Positions 33,705 through 45,949 of a DNA stretch of 64,000 bases are shown piece by piece. The notes below the pieces were generated by a model. That model saw only the letters and a program-made list of their open reading frames with translations, did not search any database and was not told where the DNA came from. The translations under genes were made by a program, and so were the position numbers. Source of the stretch: Diaporthe sp. PMI_573 (Eukaryota; Ascomycota; Sordariomycetes; Diaporthales; Diaporthaceae); the NCBI GenBank assembly GCA_021399435.1, contig JAJTUP010000057.1:248001-312000 (forward strand). Direction: 5' to 3'. The stretch's first letter is position 1. Each line of letters starts with the position of its first letter.

Positions 33705-36700
33705 ATGGATTCTTTTACCTCGTCTAACGCCGGACCCTCTCAGGGTTATCAAATTCGTAACGCTCAACAATCTAACCCTGAAGACGATAGTTATATTCAA
33801 AGTGACGCTAATAGTATTACATCTATTAACCCTATTAATACTTCTCGTCAACTATCTATTAAAAAGAAAAATAAAAAAGATTATAAAAATGATAAAGAAA
33901 ACCAGCCTAACTTTAAACTTAAACCACCAAATTCTTATGTTATAAAAAATGGGTTATTTAACTATAAACTATTAGATATTAACCCTAATATACCAAGAAG
34001 GGTTGAATTTACTTGTACTATGCCTAAATGTAAGGTTAAATTACACTACCCTACTGCTAGAATGCAAATAGGTAGTAGTGGGCCTTTACACTATAGGGAA
34101 AAACATATACAAATAGCTTCTAATATTGAAGATGAAAGAAATGGCTTAATTAAAAGTAAGTTATATATATATATAACTAATTCTATTTATACTAATATAT
34201 TTATTAAAATTAGGGCAAGACTATAACGAGAATATACATTCTAATTTAGATATAAATTCTCAACAAAGCACACAACTATCTATTAGTGAATCCTTTAGTG
34301 GAAATAAAAAAAAACGACCTTATTCTCACTATTTCAATATAGATAATAAAGTCTATCTTGAAAAGGTTATTAATTTTTTATCAACAAATAACTTATCTTT
34401 TAATATTTTATCATCTAAGTCATTTAACGAATTAACACACTATTTAAATGAGTAAGTTTATTAATATATATATATATACTTTACTAATATATATATATAT
34501 ATAGAAATATACCTAAAATATACTATCGAAAATTACGTGCTTTTTTAAGAGTATCTTATGATAATACTATACAAGATATTAAAGAAATAATTAAAGAACA
34601 AACTATAAATAATAAGGGTATATCTATTCAACTAGATATATGGACTTCTATAGATTCCCATGGATATTTAGGAGTTATTATGAATTTTATCGATAAAAAC
34701 TCAGTTTTAGACTATCGACTAATAGGTATATTATCTTTATTTATTATATTATTTATTTAATTATACTAATAATATATATAGGCTTTGAAATACTACATGA
34801 AGCTCATAGTGGAGACTATATATTTGAGATATTTAATAATAATATAGTTACTCCTTTAGAAATCCCGTTACAAACTATTAATAGGTATTTATATTTAATA
34901 TTCTATATATATATATAATATCTAATATACTAACTATTATAATAGTATTACACGAGATAACGGCTCGAATAATAATACTTTTCTTGAGAATTTTAAAATT
35001 CAATACTATTTAGAAGGCGATTTAGAATTTCAAAACGATATACGCTGTACCGCCCATATATTTAACTTAGCCGCTAAGGCTATAATACACGAATTTAATA
35101 AAAATACTATTAATAGTAATGAACTACAAGAAATTGAGCTATCGGCTATATTTACCCGAACGGGTGAAGAATGGGAGACTATTTCTCAAAATGAAAAAGA
35201 TAAAATATTAAAAAAACTACTAGGTATTTAATATTTTAATAATATATATAACTTTATATACTAATATATTATATATTCTAGGATTACCTAATAAAATACG
35301 TCGAATTGTTATAGCTATTAAAAGAAATCGACAAATTCAAAAACGGTGGCTTGAAATACTACAAGACTATAAAAATAATAATAACGATTTAGAGGATGAT
35401 AATAGAACTATTATCCCACTAGGTAAGTGTTATATATACTATTATAAATATATATAATATATAATAACTAATATTTTATATTTTAGATGTAGAAACACGT
35501 TGGAACTCTCTATATAATATGCTAGAAATGGCTATTAAATTTAAAACTCCTATTAATCGACTTATACGAGACTTTAACCACGGACTTCTTAAAGATACTA
35601 TTATATCTGAAAGAAATTGGAACCAATTAATTAATTTAAAAGATTTACTACAATCATTCTATCAGCCTACTATTCTTTTACAAGGGTTAAGCTACCCTAC
35701 TTTAAGTTTAGTATTACCTTCGTTAGACAATATATATACTACCTTATTAGACTTTAAAAAACTATATGAAGATGATGTTAATCTGGGTGAAGAAGAGGGT
35801 GTAAGTCTTTTTTATATTATATATATATATATATCTAGCTAATATTTTAATATAGACCCTATTACACCCATTCGCTCCTATTTTTATTCAAGCTATAAAA
35901 GCAGGATTAAATAAGTTAAATACTTATTACCCAACCGACTTTAAGTGGACAATACATAATATAAATAAATATAAAACATATATATATAGTACACTATTAG
36001 ATCCACGATTTAACCTTGAAATATTAAAAAATATATTTTCTCTTCCTCAAATTGAATTTATTAAAGATTTATTACTAGAGGATTTAAAAGAGTAAGTATA
36101 TATAACTATAATATATATTATTTAAATTATTTAAATATAGTACTAATAGCTTAATAGGTTATATAAGAGAATTAAAAATAATAAAGGAAAAGATATAGAA
36201 TTACCACCACAACCAACTACTAAACAAAACAAAATATATATCGATTTAACAACTTCAAATATATCACCTAAAAAGAAGTCTACACAAAAAATAAAAGAAA
36301 ACAACCTATTAGATACTTTATTTCCAGTATCTAACCCTATAACTAATATACAAACTCAAAATAATATCGATTATATATTAAGGGAAGAATTAAATAAATA
36401 CTTAAAAGAAGTTAGAAAAGGGGGTAGAGTAAGTATTTTATTTTATTACTTAATCTTTTAAATATTTATAAGTTATAATACTAATCATTAATAGTATGAT
36501 ATATTTGCGTTTTGGGAAATAAATAAAGATTCTTACCCTAATTTATCTATTTTAGCTATTCAATACCTAAATATCCCCGCTACATCTGCTGCTATTGAAG
36601 GAAACTTTAATAGTAGTATGAATATTATTACTAGTCGTCGTACTAATTTAAAGCACGATACTAGAAAAGAGTTAATGATTACTAAATCTAATAGTAAAGA

Positions 36701-36845
36701 TAAAAATATATATAAAACTAAGAGATATCCTGATTTAGAAGCAGTATATAATAATATAGGGGATTTAGAAGCTTCTTTTAGTGAAGGGAAGATAGTGATT
36801 TTAGTTAAAGGATTTAAAAAGGTTTTTTTATATATAATATATTAA
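33705..36845 (+). CDS. hAT transposase, ten exons, very AT-rich
   Basis: Exons: 33705-34155, 34214-34451, 34505-34725, 34782-34884, 34946-35223, 35282-35422, 35487-35800, 35856-36091, 36158-36428 and 36495-36845. They give 867 residues with no stop. All nine introns are 53-66 nt, GT-AG, with TACTAA/CTAAT branch sites. Features: a BED-like zinc finger (CTMPKC then HYREKH), LDIWTS with the first catalytic Asp, ITRDNGSNN with the second, RCTAHIFNLAAKA, ETRWNSLYNML, and the C-terminal hATC dimerisation domain FWEINKDSYPNLS...IPATSAAIEGNF. The hATC shows EGNF where ERxFS is usual. It cuts and pastes its own element in the nucleus. Despite the low GC and AT-ending codons, the frame is intact, unlike every other element here, so this copy may be young or protected. 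Confidence 0.85.
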
Positions 36846-37071
36846 GTTAATTTAAGTTAGTGAAATAATATAATACTTAATATTAATAAATTATAATACT
36901 TTAGAGTATAAGTAAAATAAAACTATATTAAGATATATTTAATATATTATTATATATTTATATAAAAGAATTTTAACTGATTAATTTTAAAGCTCTTATA
37001 ATAAATTTATATAGTTTTATAGCTAGAATTTAGCTCTATATTATATTACATTTATAATATTTCTATTTTTA

Positions 37072-37225
37072 GGAAATTGTATATTTGTCTATTTGTATAT
37101 TAATATACAAATATACAAATATACAATATACAAATATACAATATACAAATATACAAGACCTTAGGATATACAATATATAAATATACATGTATATTGTATA
37201 TTTGTATATTAAAATATACAATGTA
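37072..37225. repeat. Right subterminal TATACAA repeat array of the hAT element
   Basis: About 150 bp of the same ATATACAAATATACA family as at 32819-33010, again with an ACATGT-centred palindrome near 37190. It lies just inside the putative right end at 37246. Confidence 0.65.
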
Positions 37226-37439
37226 TATTTAACTATCATAACTCTGATAATAAGACTAGTCTAAAATAGATTTAGTACTTTAATAAGTATATAATTAAGT
37301 AGATAAAGGATAAGTACTAAATATTTATCTTAGATAAATATAAGAGCTATATATTAGTAAAATTTAAATAATACTATAATAATAATAATATTATCCTTAT
37401 TAATATATCCTTATACTTATCTTATCTACTTTAGCTATT

Positions 37440-38160
37440 AAATATTATATTATTTTTATTATTAAAGTATATATATAATAATAAGATTAATCTCTTTATC
37501 TAGGTATCTATTAACTATATTATTAAGTCTAAGTTCTTTATTATATTTAAGGTAGCCTATAACAAGGTCTTTATAAAAGAAAATATAAAATCTAGGTTTA
37601 GAGGGGCTAGTATTTCTTTATAGGACCTAGATTCTATAATTTTTAAACTAAATATCTACCTATAAACTCTAGTATAATCCCTCCCTGTATTACTAATAAA
37701 ATAGAAATTATAAATACTATTTAATACTAATTAAACTATCTAGTAGTTAAGTTTTATTAAGGGTAGGATATCTATATACTAGGGTAGCTCTTCTATACTA
37801 ATTATCTAGGTAATTAAGAAGTTTATAAAGGGTATATAAGTAATAGTATATTAGATTACTCTTTTAAATAATCAGGTCTATACCCTTAAGAAGGCTAATA
37901 TTAAGCTTACCAAGTACTAGAGAGCCAAAAGAAGTCAGGTCTAGCTTAGAGGGGTACTTAGTATTAAGGATTCCTAGGTAATAATTAAAGAAAAACAAAA
38001 GAGGAAGTAGCTAGCTAGTAAAATAACTAGTAATGGCAAGGAGGTAGTCTATGGTAGACCGTCTAAACAACAATATAGTAACTATAGCAAGACTAGGTAT
38101 AATATAAGAACTTGTAAGAAAGATATAGAAGAGTTTAGTTATTTAGATTCTAAGTAAATA
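37440..38160 (+). pseudogene. Remnant of a Fot/pogo-type transposase, C-terminal half
   Basis: Plus-strand frames keep family fragments. At about 37550-37660 is VAYNKVFIKENIKSRFRGAS, the stretch where these transposases usually read ENIKSGFRGAGL. At about 38030-38155 is GKEVVYGRPSKQQYSN, then NIRTCKKDIEEFS, the usual knuckle-like tail. Many stops and strong AT bias are typical of old, mutated copies. No terminal repeats were identified. Confidence 0.6.
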
Positions 38161-38509
38161 ATAGTATATTTTTAAGTAGTTTGTAACAGACTACCTAAAT
38201 AGTTAGTCTAGCTAGTATAGATTAAGGTTAATCCTATATAGTTGAAATACTTTATTTTAGTAGGGAAGCTAATTTTCCTACCAAAAGTCGTCTACTTTAG
38301 ACTAGCACTATAGTAATACTAACCTCTCTAAATTAACCAAATTAATTAGAAATAAGGAATTTAAAGTAGTTAGTACCAATTAGTACTAATTTTAACTAAT
38401 CCTTTAGTACCTAGTAGGTACTAGGGTTAGTAAAAGTTAGTTAAGTTAGTAAAAGTATCCTACTAACTAGTATAACCTACTAACTAGTAAACCACGTTAT
38501 ATATAAAAT

Positions 38510-39055
38510 TAATTTATTATATATATATAAGTATATATAGATATTAAAGTAATTCTATATATAGGTTTAAAAAAAATTAAAAAATATATTTTTATTAAAA
38601 TTTATATATAAGATATATATAAAATTACTTTATTATCTACATATATCCATATATAGGTATTAAAGTAATTCTATATATATGTCTTAGAAATCTTAAAAAA
38701 TATTTTTTATTTTTTTATTAAAATCTATATAGAGAATATATATATAATTTATTTAGTATATATATATAAGTATATATAGATATTAAAATAATTCTATATA
38801 TATGTTTTAAAAATCTTAATAAAATATTTTTTTATTTTTTTATTAAAATTAATATATAGGGTATATATAGAATTCATTTAGTATATATATATAGGTATAT
38901 AGATATTAAAGTAATTCTATATATGGGTCTTAGAAATCTTAAAAAAATCTTAAATTATTTTTATTAAAATCTATATATAGGGTATATATAAAATATATTT
39001 ATTATCTATATATGCCCATATATACATATAAATTCAATTCTATATATACCCTATA
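38510..39055. repeat. ~120-bp AT-rich tandem array, about 4.5 copies
   Basis: The phrase ATTCTATATAT recurs at about 38552, 38668, 38791, 38913 and 39036, spacing 116-123 bp. Each unit also carries a TTAAAATCTATATATAGGGTATATATA-like stretch and GATATTAAAGTAATTC. Copies differ by substitutions and small indels. The array ends within a few bases of the abrupt return to GC-balanced DNA. Confidence 0.75.
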
Positions 39056-39548
39056 AGAAAAACTCTAGCCAACATCACCACCTCAAGTACAAGCCAGTTC
39101 TGTCTGCTATGGATATGGCAAAGATCTACTCCATCCCCAACTGGGACACACAAGACGGGCAGGAATGGGCGACCTTCGCGCAGCGCCTGTTTATCCCTCA
39201 GTAAAAATGCTCAAAATGCCTCAAAAAGAATTACGAACGTGACAAGATGATAAATTGATGTTCAAGCTTAATGGATGTGTTAGTTGGAATGCTATCGAAT
39301 AGACAGACTCTCTACGAGGTGGGCTATCAGAAAATTGGTCACGCTTGACTTTCAGGACTGTCAAGGTCTGACTTTCACAATTCACGTTGTCGTACTGGTG
39401 GGCCTTCGACGAAGATTCCATTCTCAACCAAAATTTGAGACGGGGCGGAGGGACACTTGCCCGAGAGAATTGAGCAGCCTTTCATCAATTCTACAAGCAA
39501 TTCTAAAGAGTCTATCCAGCATCGTTATAAATGGTCTCCTCAGGTTTG
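39056..39548. other. Junction of AT block and gene region; short truncated reading frame
   Basis: Right after the tandem array, 39110-39205 (plus) has a 31-codon GC-richer frame, MDMAKIYSIPNWDTQDGQEW..., ending in TAA. It looks like the 5' end of a gene truncated by the repeat block, but no family is recognised. The remainder to 39548 is spacer. Confidence 0.4.
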
Positions 39549-40577
39549 CTACTGTAACCAGGAGATCAAGCAACCACTCAATGCCTCGGCTGCCCATTGA
39601 TCGTCGATGTCCGCGGTTTGATCAAAGCCGTGCTCTCCCTCACGGATTGCCAACCTGAAATTCAAGTCAGGGTCATGCTTGCTCACTGCTTCTCGTAGTT
39701 TCAAGCTTCCCTCAGCGGGGACGACCGAATCATCCTTTCCATGCCACACAAGTACACCGCCTCGCGGAAAACGAGCACCGTCTTCGATTCTGAACAGGGG
39801 AAAAAGGCCTCGCTGATGCGTAGGGAAGAGATCACCAAAAAGACCATGCTGGATCAGACCGAACATGAGGGTACCGCGCTCCAGGAGTGGATCCGAGGAT
39901 ATAATTGCCTTGGTTTCGCGAGGCCGAGCCTCTCTCAAATGTGCCGAGACCGTTTCTTTGGGTGTCTCCGGTGCGATGAAGACCTTCTTCGTGTACTGAC
40001 CGGTGAAATACGGACTTGTCATGTCCACCATTGGGTATGCAGCGGTGACAGCCCGTATTTCATCCGGGTGGCTGAGGCCGACTTGGAGACTCAGGTAGCC
40101 CCCCGCGCTATCGCCGGCGGTCATTATCCGGTCGACATCAACCCGGATGCCAGCTTCGTCGAGCATGACCCTGGCCAGCTCCTGGCGGACCCATTGCAGA
40201 GCATCGTTTGCATCATCGACTGATTCTTGGACCGTGGATTCGGGGATCAAGCGGTAATTGGGGGAAACCACGACCGCGGAATGTCGTTGAACCAGCTGGA
40301 GCAGCCATGGGGCGAAAAAGAGGGGGAACAGGCTAGATCCGGTGACAAGGCCCCCGCCGTGGAATCTCAGGAGCACCGGAGACGCCGGGTCGGAAGGGCG
40401 AGGCACGGAGAGCGTTTTTGGGTACAGAATGTCGAGGTCAATAGCATGCCCGTTGACAGTCTTGTAGACTTTCTTGATGATGTGAAAATCTTCGAATCGG
40501 GTCATGTCAGTAGGATCGAAGCCTTCCATGATTGTGAACTGTGCTAGCAGGCTTGTTAGGTATAGAAATGAGTTCAA
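39549..40577 (-). CDS. Alpha/beta hydrolase, HSL-type esterase
   Basis: An intronless frame of 342 residues. The oxyanion motif RFHGGG is at 72-76 and the nucleophile elbow GDSAGG has Ser157. The acid is probably in HGKDDSVV (Asp282 or 283) and the histidine in GEHGFD (316). This is the full hormone-sensitive-lipase-like layout. Such enzymes hydrolyse short-chain esters or lactones; the substrate is unknown. No signal peptide is convincing. The second in-frame ATG (residue 17, MEGFDPTDM, base 40529) is a good alternative start because homologous families usually begin near there. It sits beside the transposon block with an uncluttered promoter side, and is not obviously part of the upstream cluster, though ester hydrolases do occur in A-T-TE clusters. 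Confidence 0.87.
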   Translation of the reverse strand: MNSFLYLTSLLAQFTIMEGFDPTDMTRFEDFHIIKKVYKTVNGHAIDLDILYPKTLSVPRPSDPASPVLLRFHGGGLVTGSSLFPLFFAPWLLQLVQRHSAVVVSPNYRLIPESTVQESVDDANDALQWVRQELARVMLDEAGIRVDVDRIMTAGDSAGGYLSLQVGLSHPDEIRAVTAAYPMVDMTSPYFTGQYTKKVFIAPETPKETVSAHLREARPRETKAIISSDPLLERGTLMFGLIQHGLFGDLFPTHQRGLFPLFRIEDGARFPRGGVLVWHGKDDSVVPAEGSLKLREAVSKHDPDLNFRLAIREGEHGFDQTADIDDQWAAEALSGCLISWLQ

Positions 40578-43061
40578 AAGGCAAGGAAGACCTGTGCTAA
40601 TGAAAGTTGCGAAAGGAAGAACTCATTTAAGTATGTACCTAGGTAGGTAGTAGGAACGGGAGGAAGCAGGTTGGCTGTTGTCAACAAACATTATAAAACT
40701 ACGGGAGCCTCGGGAACGGTGACTGAGTCGTAGCATAGTCTGGCACACTAATGGCGGGCCGTACTTAATACGACAGAATGTGAATGCTTGTGCACGGGCA
40801 TTGAAACCACTTTTAATTTTCAACCACGACGTGATACTCGGCAGCCGCTCCAAAAATCCAAAAAAAATCCCAAAAAATCCATCCATTATGTGAGTACCGG
40901 TTGATGTCAAATTCAATAATCCGGTTCAAGCTTCGCATCTTTTTGGATCTTCCTTCTGCGAATACAACAAGCAGCAAACTCAAGGGAGAAGTGCTGCAAC
41001 TGTTCCTGTCCCTGACTCAGGTACGCAGCGGTTCCAAATGCACTATCGAATCCCCGCCACTTGTCCATGACCGTCCCACACAGTCAAGGGCTCAAAATGA
41101 CATGCACATGTCTTTTCTCTGTACAGAATACATACCCACTGCACTTATATAGCCCTACTTAACCTCGATTCCTTTAGCTCAGCCTATGCACAGGCAGCCC
41201 AAGGAATTCATCAAATATTTCAATCGATTGACGGAACATAGGATCGAGGAGCTTAACCACTTGGAGCTCCAACGCTAGCACTATCTCCACTTATACCTGG
41301 GAATGCATTCTCAAGAAATTCTGGATTCTGTATCTACTTGTGCAATTCAATGTTCTTGTGCTCTTAGCTTGGTGTTGACCTAGGTGGCCTTCGCGTCGAT
41401 CATTCTGGTAATGAGACGCTTGGATATGCTTCTACACCGCCTGACTTCCCGTTTTGAATCGAGCAGCCCCAGCTAAGTCTTTTCTCATCTCTCGCACATT
41501 GAAAGGAACCACAAGCTTCTTGCAGGCGCATCTTCGATGCGTGCGGACTAGAGTTTCGCACCCACGTTTCATACATCTCCACTCAGTATCCCTCACGGAG
41601 AGAAGAGTGACTCCCGGGGTTCATTCAGTGAATCGCTACCGAGGCAATTCGTTGTCTTGAAGAAAGCAGCTGCCACCAGGATAGGAAACGAGCTCCGCAA
41701 CCACTCTTACGCTCGTTAAGCAGCACATCAATCTACGCGAGCGCCAACAAGGACAGCGACTTGCGCATCGGATAAACTTGTGTGAACATGGCTATGTAAT
41801 ACCTGGCCCAGTTCAATTACGGCGCTTAAGGGTAATAAGAACCCCATGATTGTATGTTCTAAATGCGTGTGTTTCTTATGACAATTTCCTAACGTGATGT
41901 TTAACCAATATCCAATCTGTATTTAAGCATATGGAAGCAGATAAACAGCCGTCTTTTTGCTTTAAAGTTCGACATCAATTCCTAGGAACGCATCCAGTCA
42001 AACCAACAATGAACAACTGGCACTCTGAGATGGCAAGCAGGAATTCGGTTTGGCCCGAGATAACGCCAAGAAAAAGAGTCACGTCGACCAGGGTGGACTG
42101 AACCGGGCTAACCGGCCCAGACCTCGGATTCGGTCAAGACAGACACTCAGGCGGTTGGGGTACTCGGAGATCATCCCTCACCGTCCCAGTGCCAGCCCAT
42201 CAGTATGGATGGAATGACTCCTCAGCAGCAGCCAATATGTTCCCAAAGGATGACACCGTTGACATCCACGTGGAGCTACTGAGGTCCAGGTAAGCGGCGA
42301 CCGCATAAGGAAGGTCCTGTGAGACCTGCAGCTTCTCGTGCAGTAATGCGGGAGGGTAGGACGCAAAACCTGGGATGGACTAGTCTATTTGCCCCAAGAA
42401 GTCACCCCGTCTGACCGGCATCACCGCCGTCTGTCACACCACGAACCGTTTGGTTTGAAGGATTGACTTCCCCGCCTGCACGCATGTGCCTTCTTCGGTT
42501 TAAAGATGTCCGTAATTCGGCTGAAAGGCGCCCGCTCCCTCGGTGCAAAGGTGCCCTAGTTGGTGTTCAGCTCCGTGGTGTCTTGGCCCTGGTGTCTTGG
42601 AAGTCACTACCAGATATCTCCGGTTGGGAGACTTGTGACCGTGGGATGAGGCTAGCTGAGCTAGTCTGCACGTTCTTGTCAGGGGTCCAGAACGTCGAGT
42701 GGGCCCGTGGTATCGTTCCCCGTGGGGATATTGCGGGGACTTTGGGGGAGGGCGGCTAATAGGAACTCGGTGTTGATTTGTGCGAGTTCACCTTGGTATA
42801 GTTGCTCAAGTGACAGATGGTTGGTGGACGCCCGCTTGGCGCAAGGTTTGGCAACTTGGCATGGAGCGCTGGGACCAGACCACCGGGACGAACACAAGAC
42901 AAAATGCAACATTTGAACGTGCTGATCTCCTTTTCGTTTTCCCCTCCTCCTCTTCGCGTATCCTCTGGGTGAGCCTGACTTTTGCCTTTTCACCGGAGTT
43001 TCCCATCTCTCACTTCCCGTAGCCGCCTTCGTGCAGGCCGCCAGAACCCGACACTTACACC
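40578..43061. other. Intergenic, nothing recognised
   Basis: About 2.5 kb between the hydrolase and the sugar transporter. Short overlapping frames only. A TACCTAGGTAGGTAGTAGG motif lies at 40636-40654. A CT-rich patch at 42930-42985 immediately precedes the transporter start and is probably its promoter/leader. Confidence 0.45.
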
Positions 43062-44803
43062 ATGGCCGACCATGAGAAGGGACAGGCTGAGTCCGTGGCC
43101 AAAGGCGGGCCCGGGTCCGTCAACCAGGCTGAGTACGCCGAGTACAACGCCGACATGGCCCTCGTGGAAGCAGCAGCAGCATCCAGCGAGGCGGAGACCA
43201 AGCTCCCTCGCAAGGAACTCTTCAGCCTGTACTGGCCAGCCGCCGTCTACAGCATGCTCCTCAGCATGGCTTTGATCATGGAGGGCATGGACGTCGGCCT
43301 GATCAACAACTTCTTCGGGCAGCAGGCCTACCTCGACAGGTTTGGATGGCCCGATGCGAACGGCAAGCAGCACATACCCAGCTCATGGCAGGCAGCCATC
43401 GGCAACGGCAACAACCTGGGCAGCATCATCGGTCTTTTGCTGAACGGCTGGCTGCAGTCGCGCTTCGGGAGCCGAAGGGTCTACATGGGGGCCATGGCTC
43501 TGATGGGTGCCACAATCTTCACACTGGTTTTCGCCGTTAATGTCCAGATGCTCTTCGCTGCCAACATCCTATGCGGCATCCCCTGGGGAATCTTCCAGAC
43601 TCTCACGACCGCATATGCCGCCGAGATCTGCCCCACAGCCATGCGAGGCTACCTGACATCCTGGGTGTCCATGTGTTGGGGCTGCGGCTCGTTCCTAGCC
43701 GCAGGGGTGTTGCGTGGCTCGCTGGGCCTCCCGGGCGACCTGGCATGGCGTGTGCCATATGCCCTCCAGTGGATCTGGGTCGTCCCTCTGTTCATCGTCG
43801 GCTTTGTGGCCCCCGAGAGCCCCTGGTACCTCGTTCGTCGCGGACGCCTCGAGGACGCCGAGAAGGCTCTGCGCCGCCTCGCGCGCAAGGATCACTACAC
43901 CGAGCAGAGCATGGCAGAGACGCTCGCCCTGATGAAGCACACCAACGAGATGGAGAAGATCGAAGCAATGGGTGCGACCTACCGCGACTGTTTCCGGGGC
44001 ACCAACATGCGCCGAACCATGATCGTCTGCATGGCCTGGATCATCCAGATCCTAAACGGCCAGGCCATCTGCTCCTACGCCACCATCTTTCTGAAATCGG
44101 CCGGCATGCCGCAGGTCCAAGCCTTCAACTTCAACATGGGTATCCAGTCCGTGAATATTGTGGGCACGGCGATCGCCATTTCTCTGATGGGCAGGATTGG
44201 ACGTCGGATTTTCTTCTTCTTCGGGTCCACAAGCATTGGCCTTCTCATGCTGGTCATCGGCATTCTGGGTTTCGTACCGGGCGCAGACAATATCGCCATC
44301 ACCGTCGCGGTCGTCATGATCCTCGTGAACCTGATCTTTAAGCTCTCGCTCGGCCCTACAACCTACACGATCGTGGGAGAGATGTCCTCGAGCCGTGTCA
44401 GGGCGCAGACCATCGTGCTCGGCCGTGCCATGTACGTCGTCGGCCAGATCATCCTGCAGCAGCTCAACCCGCGCATGCTCAACTCGAGCAGCGACGCGTG
44501 GAACTGGGGCGCCAAGGCGGGCATGCTGTACTTTGGGCTGTGTTGCATCTGGGCCTTCTGGATCTTCTTCTTCCTGCCCGAGACGAAGAACCGCTCATTT
44601 GCCGAGCTGGACTACCTGTTCCAGAAGAGGGTTCCGGCGCGCCAGTTTTCTACCCACCCTGTCCACTGTAAGTCATCCCACTGTTGATTCTCTCTTTGGG
44701 GGCTTGATGCTTCTCCTATTGCTCCATCGATCATTAGCGAACGGACCTTGCTGACGTTTGACAAAATGCAGTGTTCGAAATTACCGTGCCGGGCGAGAAG
44801 TAA
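43062..44803 (+). CDS. MFS sugar transporter, maltose-permease type
   Basis: Exon 1 is 43062-44667 and exon 2 44772-44803 (GTAAGT donor, CAG acceptor), giving 545 residues. A charged cytosolic N-terminus precedes twelve hydrophobic segments. Sugar-porter signatures: LNGWLQSRFGSRRVYMG (loop 2-3), PESPWYLVRRGR (loop 6-7), MGRIGRRI (loop 8-9), and PETKNRSFAELDYLF at the C-terminus. The closest family is the fungal MAL/alpha-glucoside permeases, which import maltose and related disaccharides by proton symport at the plasma membrane. The small last exon adds only LFEITVPGEK. The specific sugar is not predictable. Confidence 0.9.
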
Positions 44804-45949
44804 ATCGCCCTCTCTGCGAGACGAGCAGAAGGTGGATCGATGTTGACAATACTGTCGTGTTATTATATCACTGCGCCGCAAGCCTTTGCAGAGCGATGTA
44901 GACTATCGTACAGTCACACTAAGCGGTTGACACTATATTGAGCAACAATACCATATATTCTTGGAGATTTCTGTCCCTCGGAGGGTCCTTCAGAGAACCT
45001 TTTGAAGAACCCGCTTCCTGTATTTGATATTGAGGCGTAAGCCGGCCGAGGAAGTGGAGTGAATCCAACCCACCTCGTTTGTCCTACTGTAGCACGTGTA
45101 GTAACCTCGCATCCAAGGCCAGCATGTGCTCGCCGTTGTGTAGCTCGACCGGGACGGCCAGCCTCGGTGGCAACAGGAGTGCCTTTGATTTGGTGATATA
45201 AGCTGATCCACTGGACGGTGCCCAAGAAGCGCTGGTAGCCAGAGACTGCAATTGTCGTGTCATGAAAAGAGCGGTTTGAAAAGGAGTTGAGCATGTGTTG
45301 TCTTTGTCCACGATTCTTTGAATGACTTGACTTTTGAGTGATACAAGCCAGAAGTCCCCTGTCAGGCGGGAACCCTCGTGTCTCTGGCCGGTGGGGGGCC
45401 CTTTGACCTACTGTGCACGGTAGAAGCACTAATCCCTGTTTGAGCTCAGGTCAAGCCAGGGCTAGAAAGCTGGCCCCACCGAGTGGATGGGACCCGCCTA
45501 CGTCGACTGTCAGACACGCTTCCGGCGCGCCCAAAATTTAGGGGAGTGGTACACCCATCATCAGCTTTCAACCTCACCGGCCGTCCTCTTGTCTGCGCAT
45601 GCCCACATCAAAGGCTCACACAACACCAAACCTCTCGCACACCCGTTTCCTTAGCTTTGTCACATCTTCGTGAACCCAACCACCCTCGCGACTGTCCACC
45701 TGGGTTCCTAATCCCTCTGCCTTTTGACGGGCAACAAACCGAAACGAGAAGAGGACCGCACCCGCATAAAGTCGCCCCAGCCTCCAACCTCTGGCTGTGT
45801 CTGGTGACTCTGCCGCGCTTCCACTTCCCCCGAGGTACCCTTTTCATGCGATGGACTAGCCGTGCTCGTCATACAAGAGTCTCGCATCAGTGTGGGCGGA
45901 CCTAGGCAGCACCTCAACGGCCTCAACTGCCCGAGGGACCAGAACGGCA
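44804..45949. other. Intergenic region upstream of the exportin gene
   Basis: About 1.1 kb: transporter 3' flank, then the presumed promoter/leader of the exportin. Short frames on both strands have no domain. A CCATCATCAGCTTTCAACC to CAACACCAAACC pyrimidine/CA-rich leader precedes the start. Nothing else recognised. Confidence 0.45.

Larger units (their letters stand above)
32809..37246 (+). mobile_element. hAT-family DNA transposon, apparently with intact transposase
   Basis: About 4.4 kb. Putative ends: CAGAGTTTTAAATATACA at 32809 and, on the other strand from 37246, CAGAGTTATGATAGTTAAATATACA, an imperfect inverted pair starting with the hAT-typical CAG. Inside both ends are dense TATACAAATATACA-type subterminal repeats (32820-33005 and 37072-37225). 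These include a near-identical ACAAGAC-(C/T)-TA-(A/G)-GATATAC block at 32922-32940 and 37153-37171. The flanking 8-mers ACCATAGG and ATAATAAG differ at three positions, so the target duplication is not proven. The only gene is the ten-exon transposase at 33705-36845. Confidence 0.62.
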
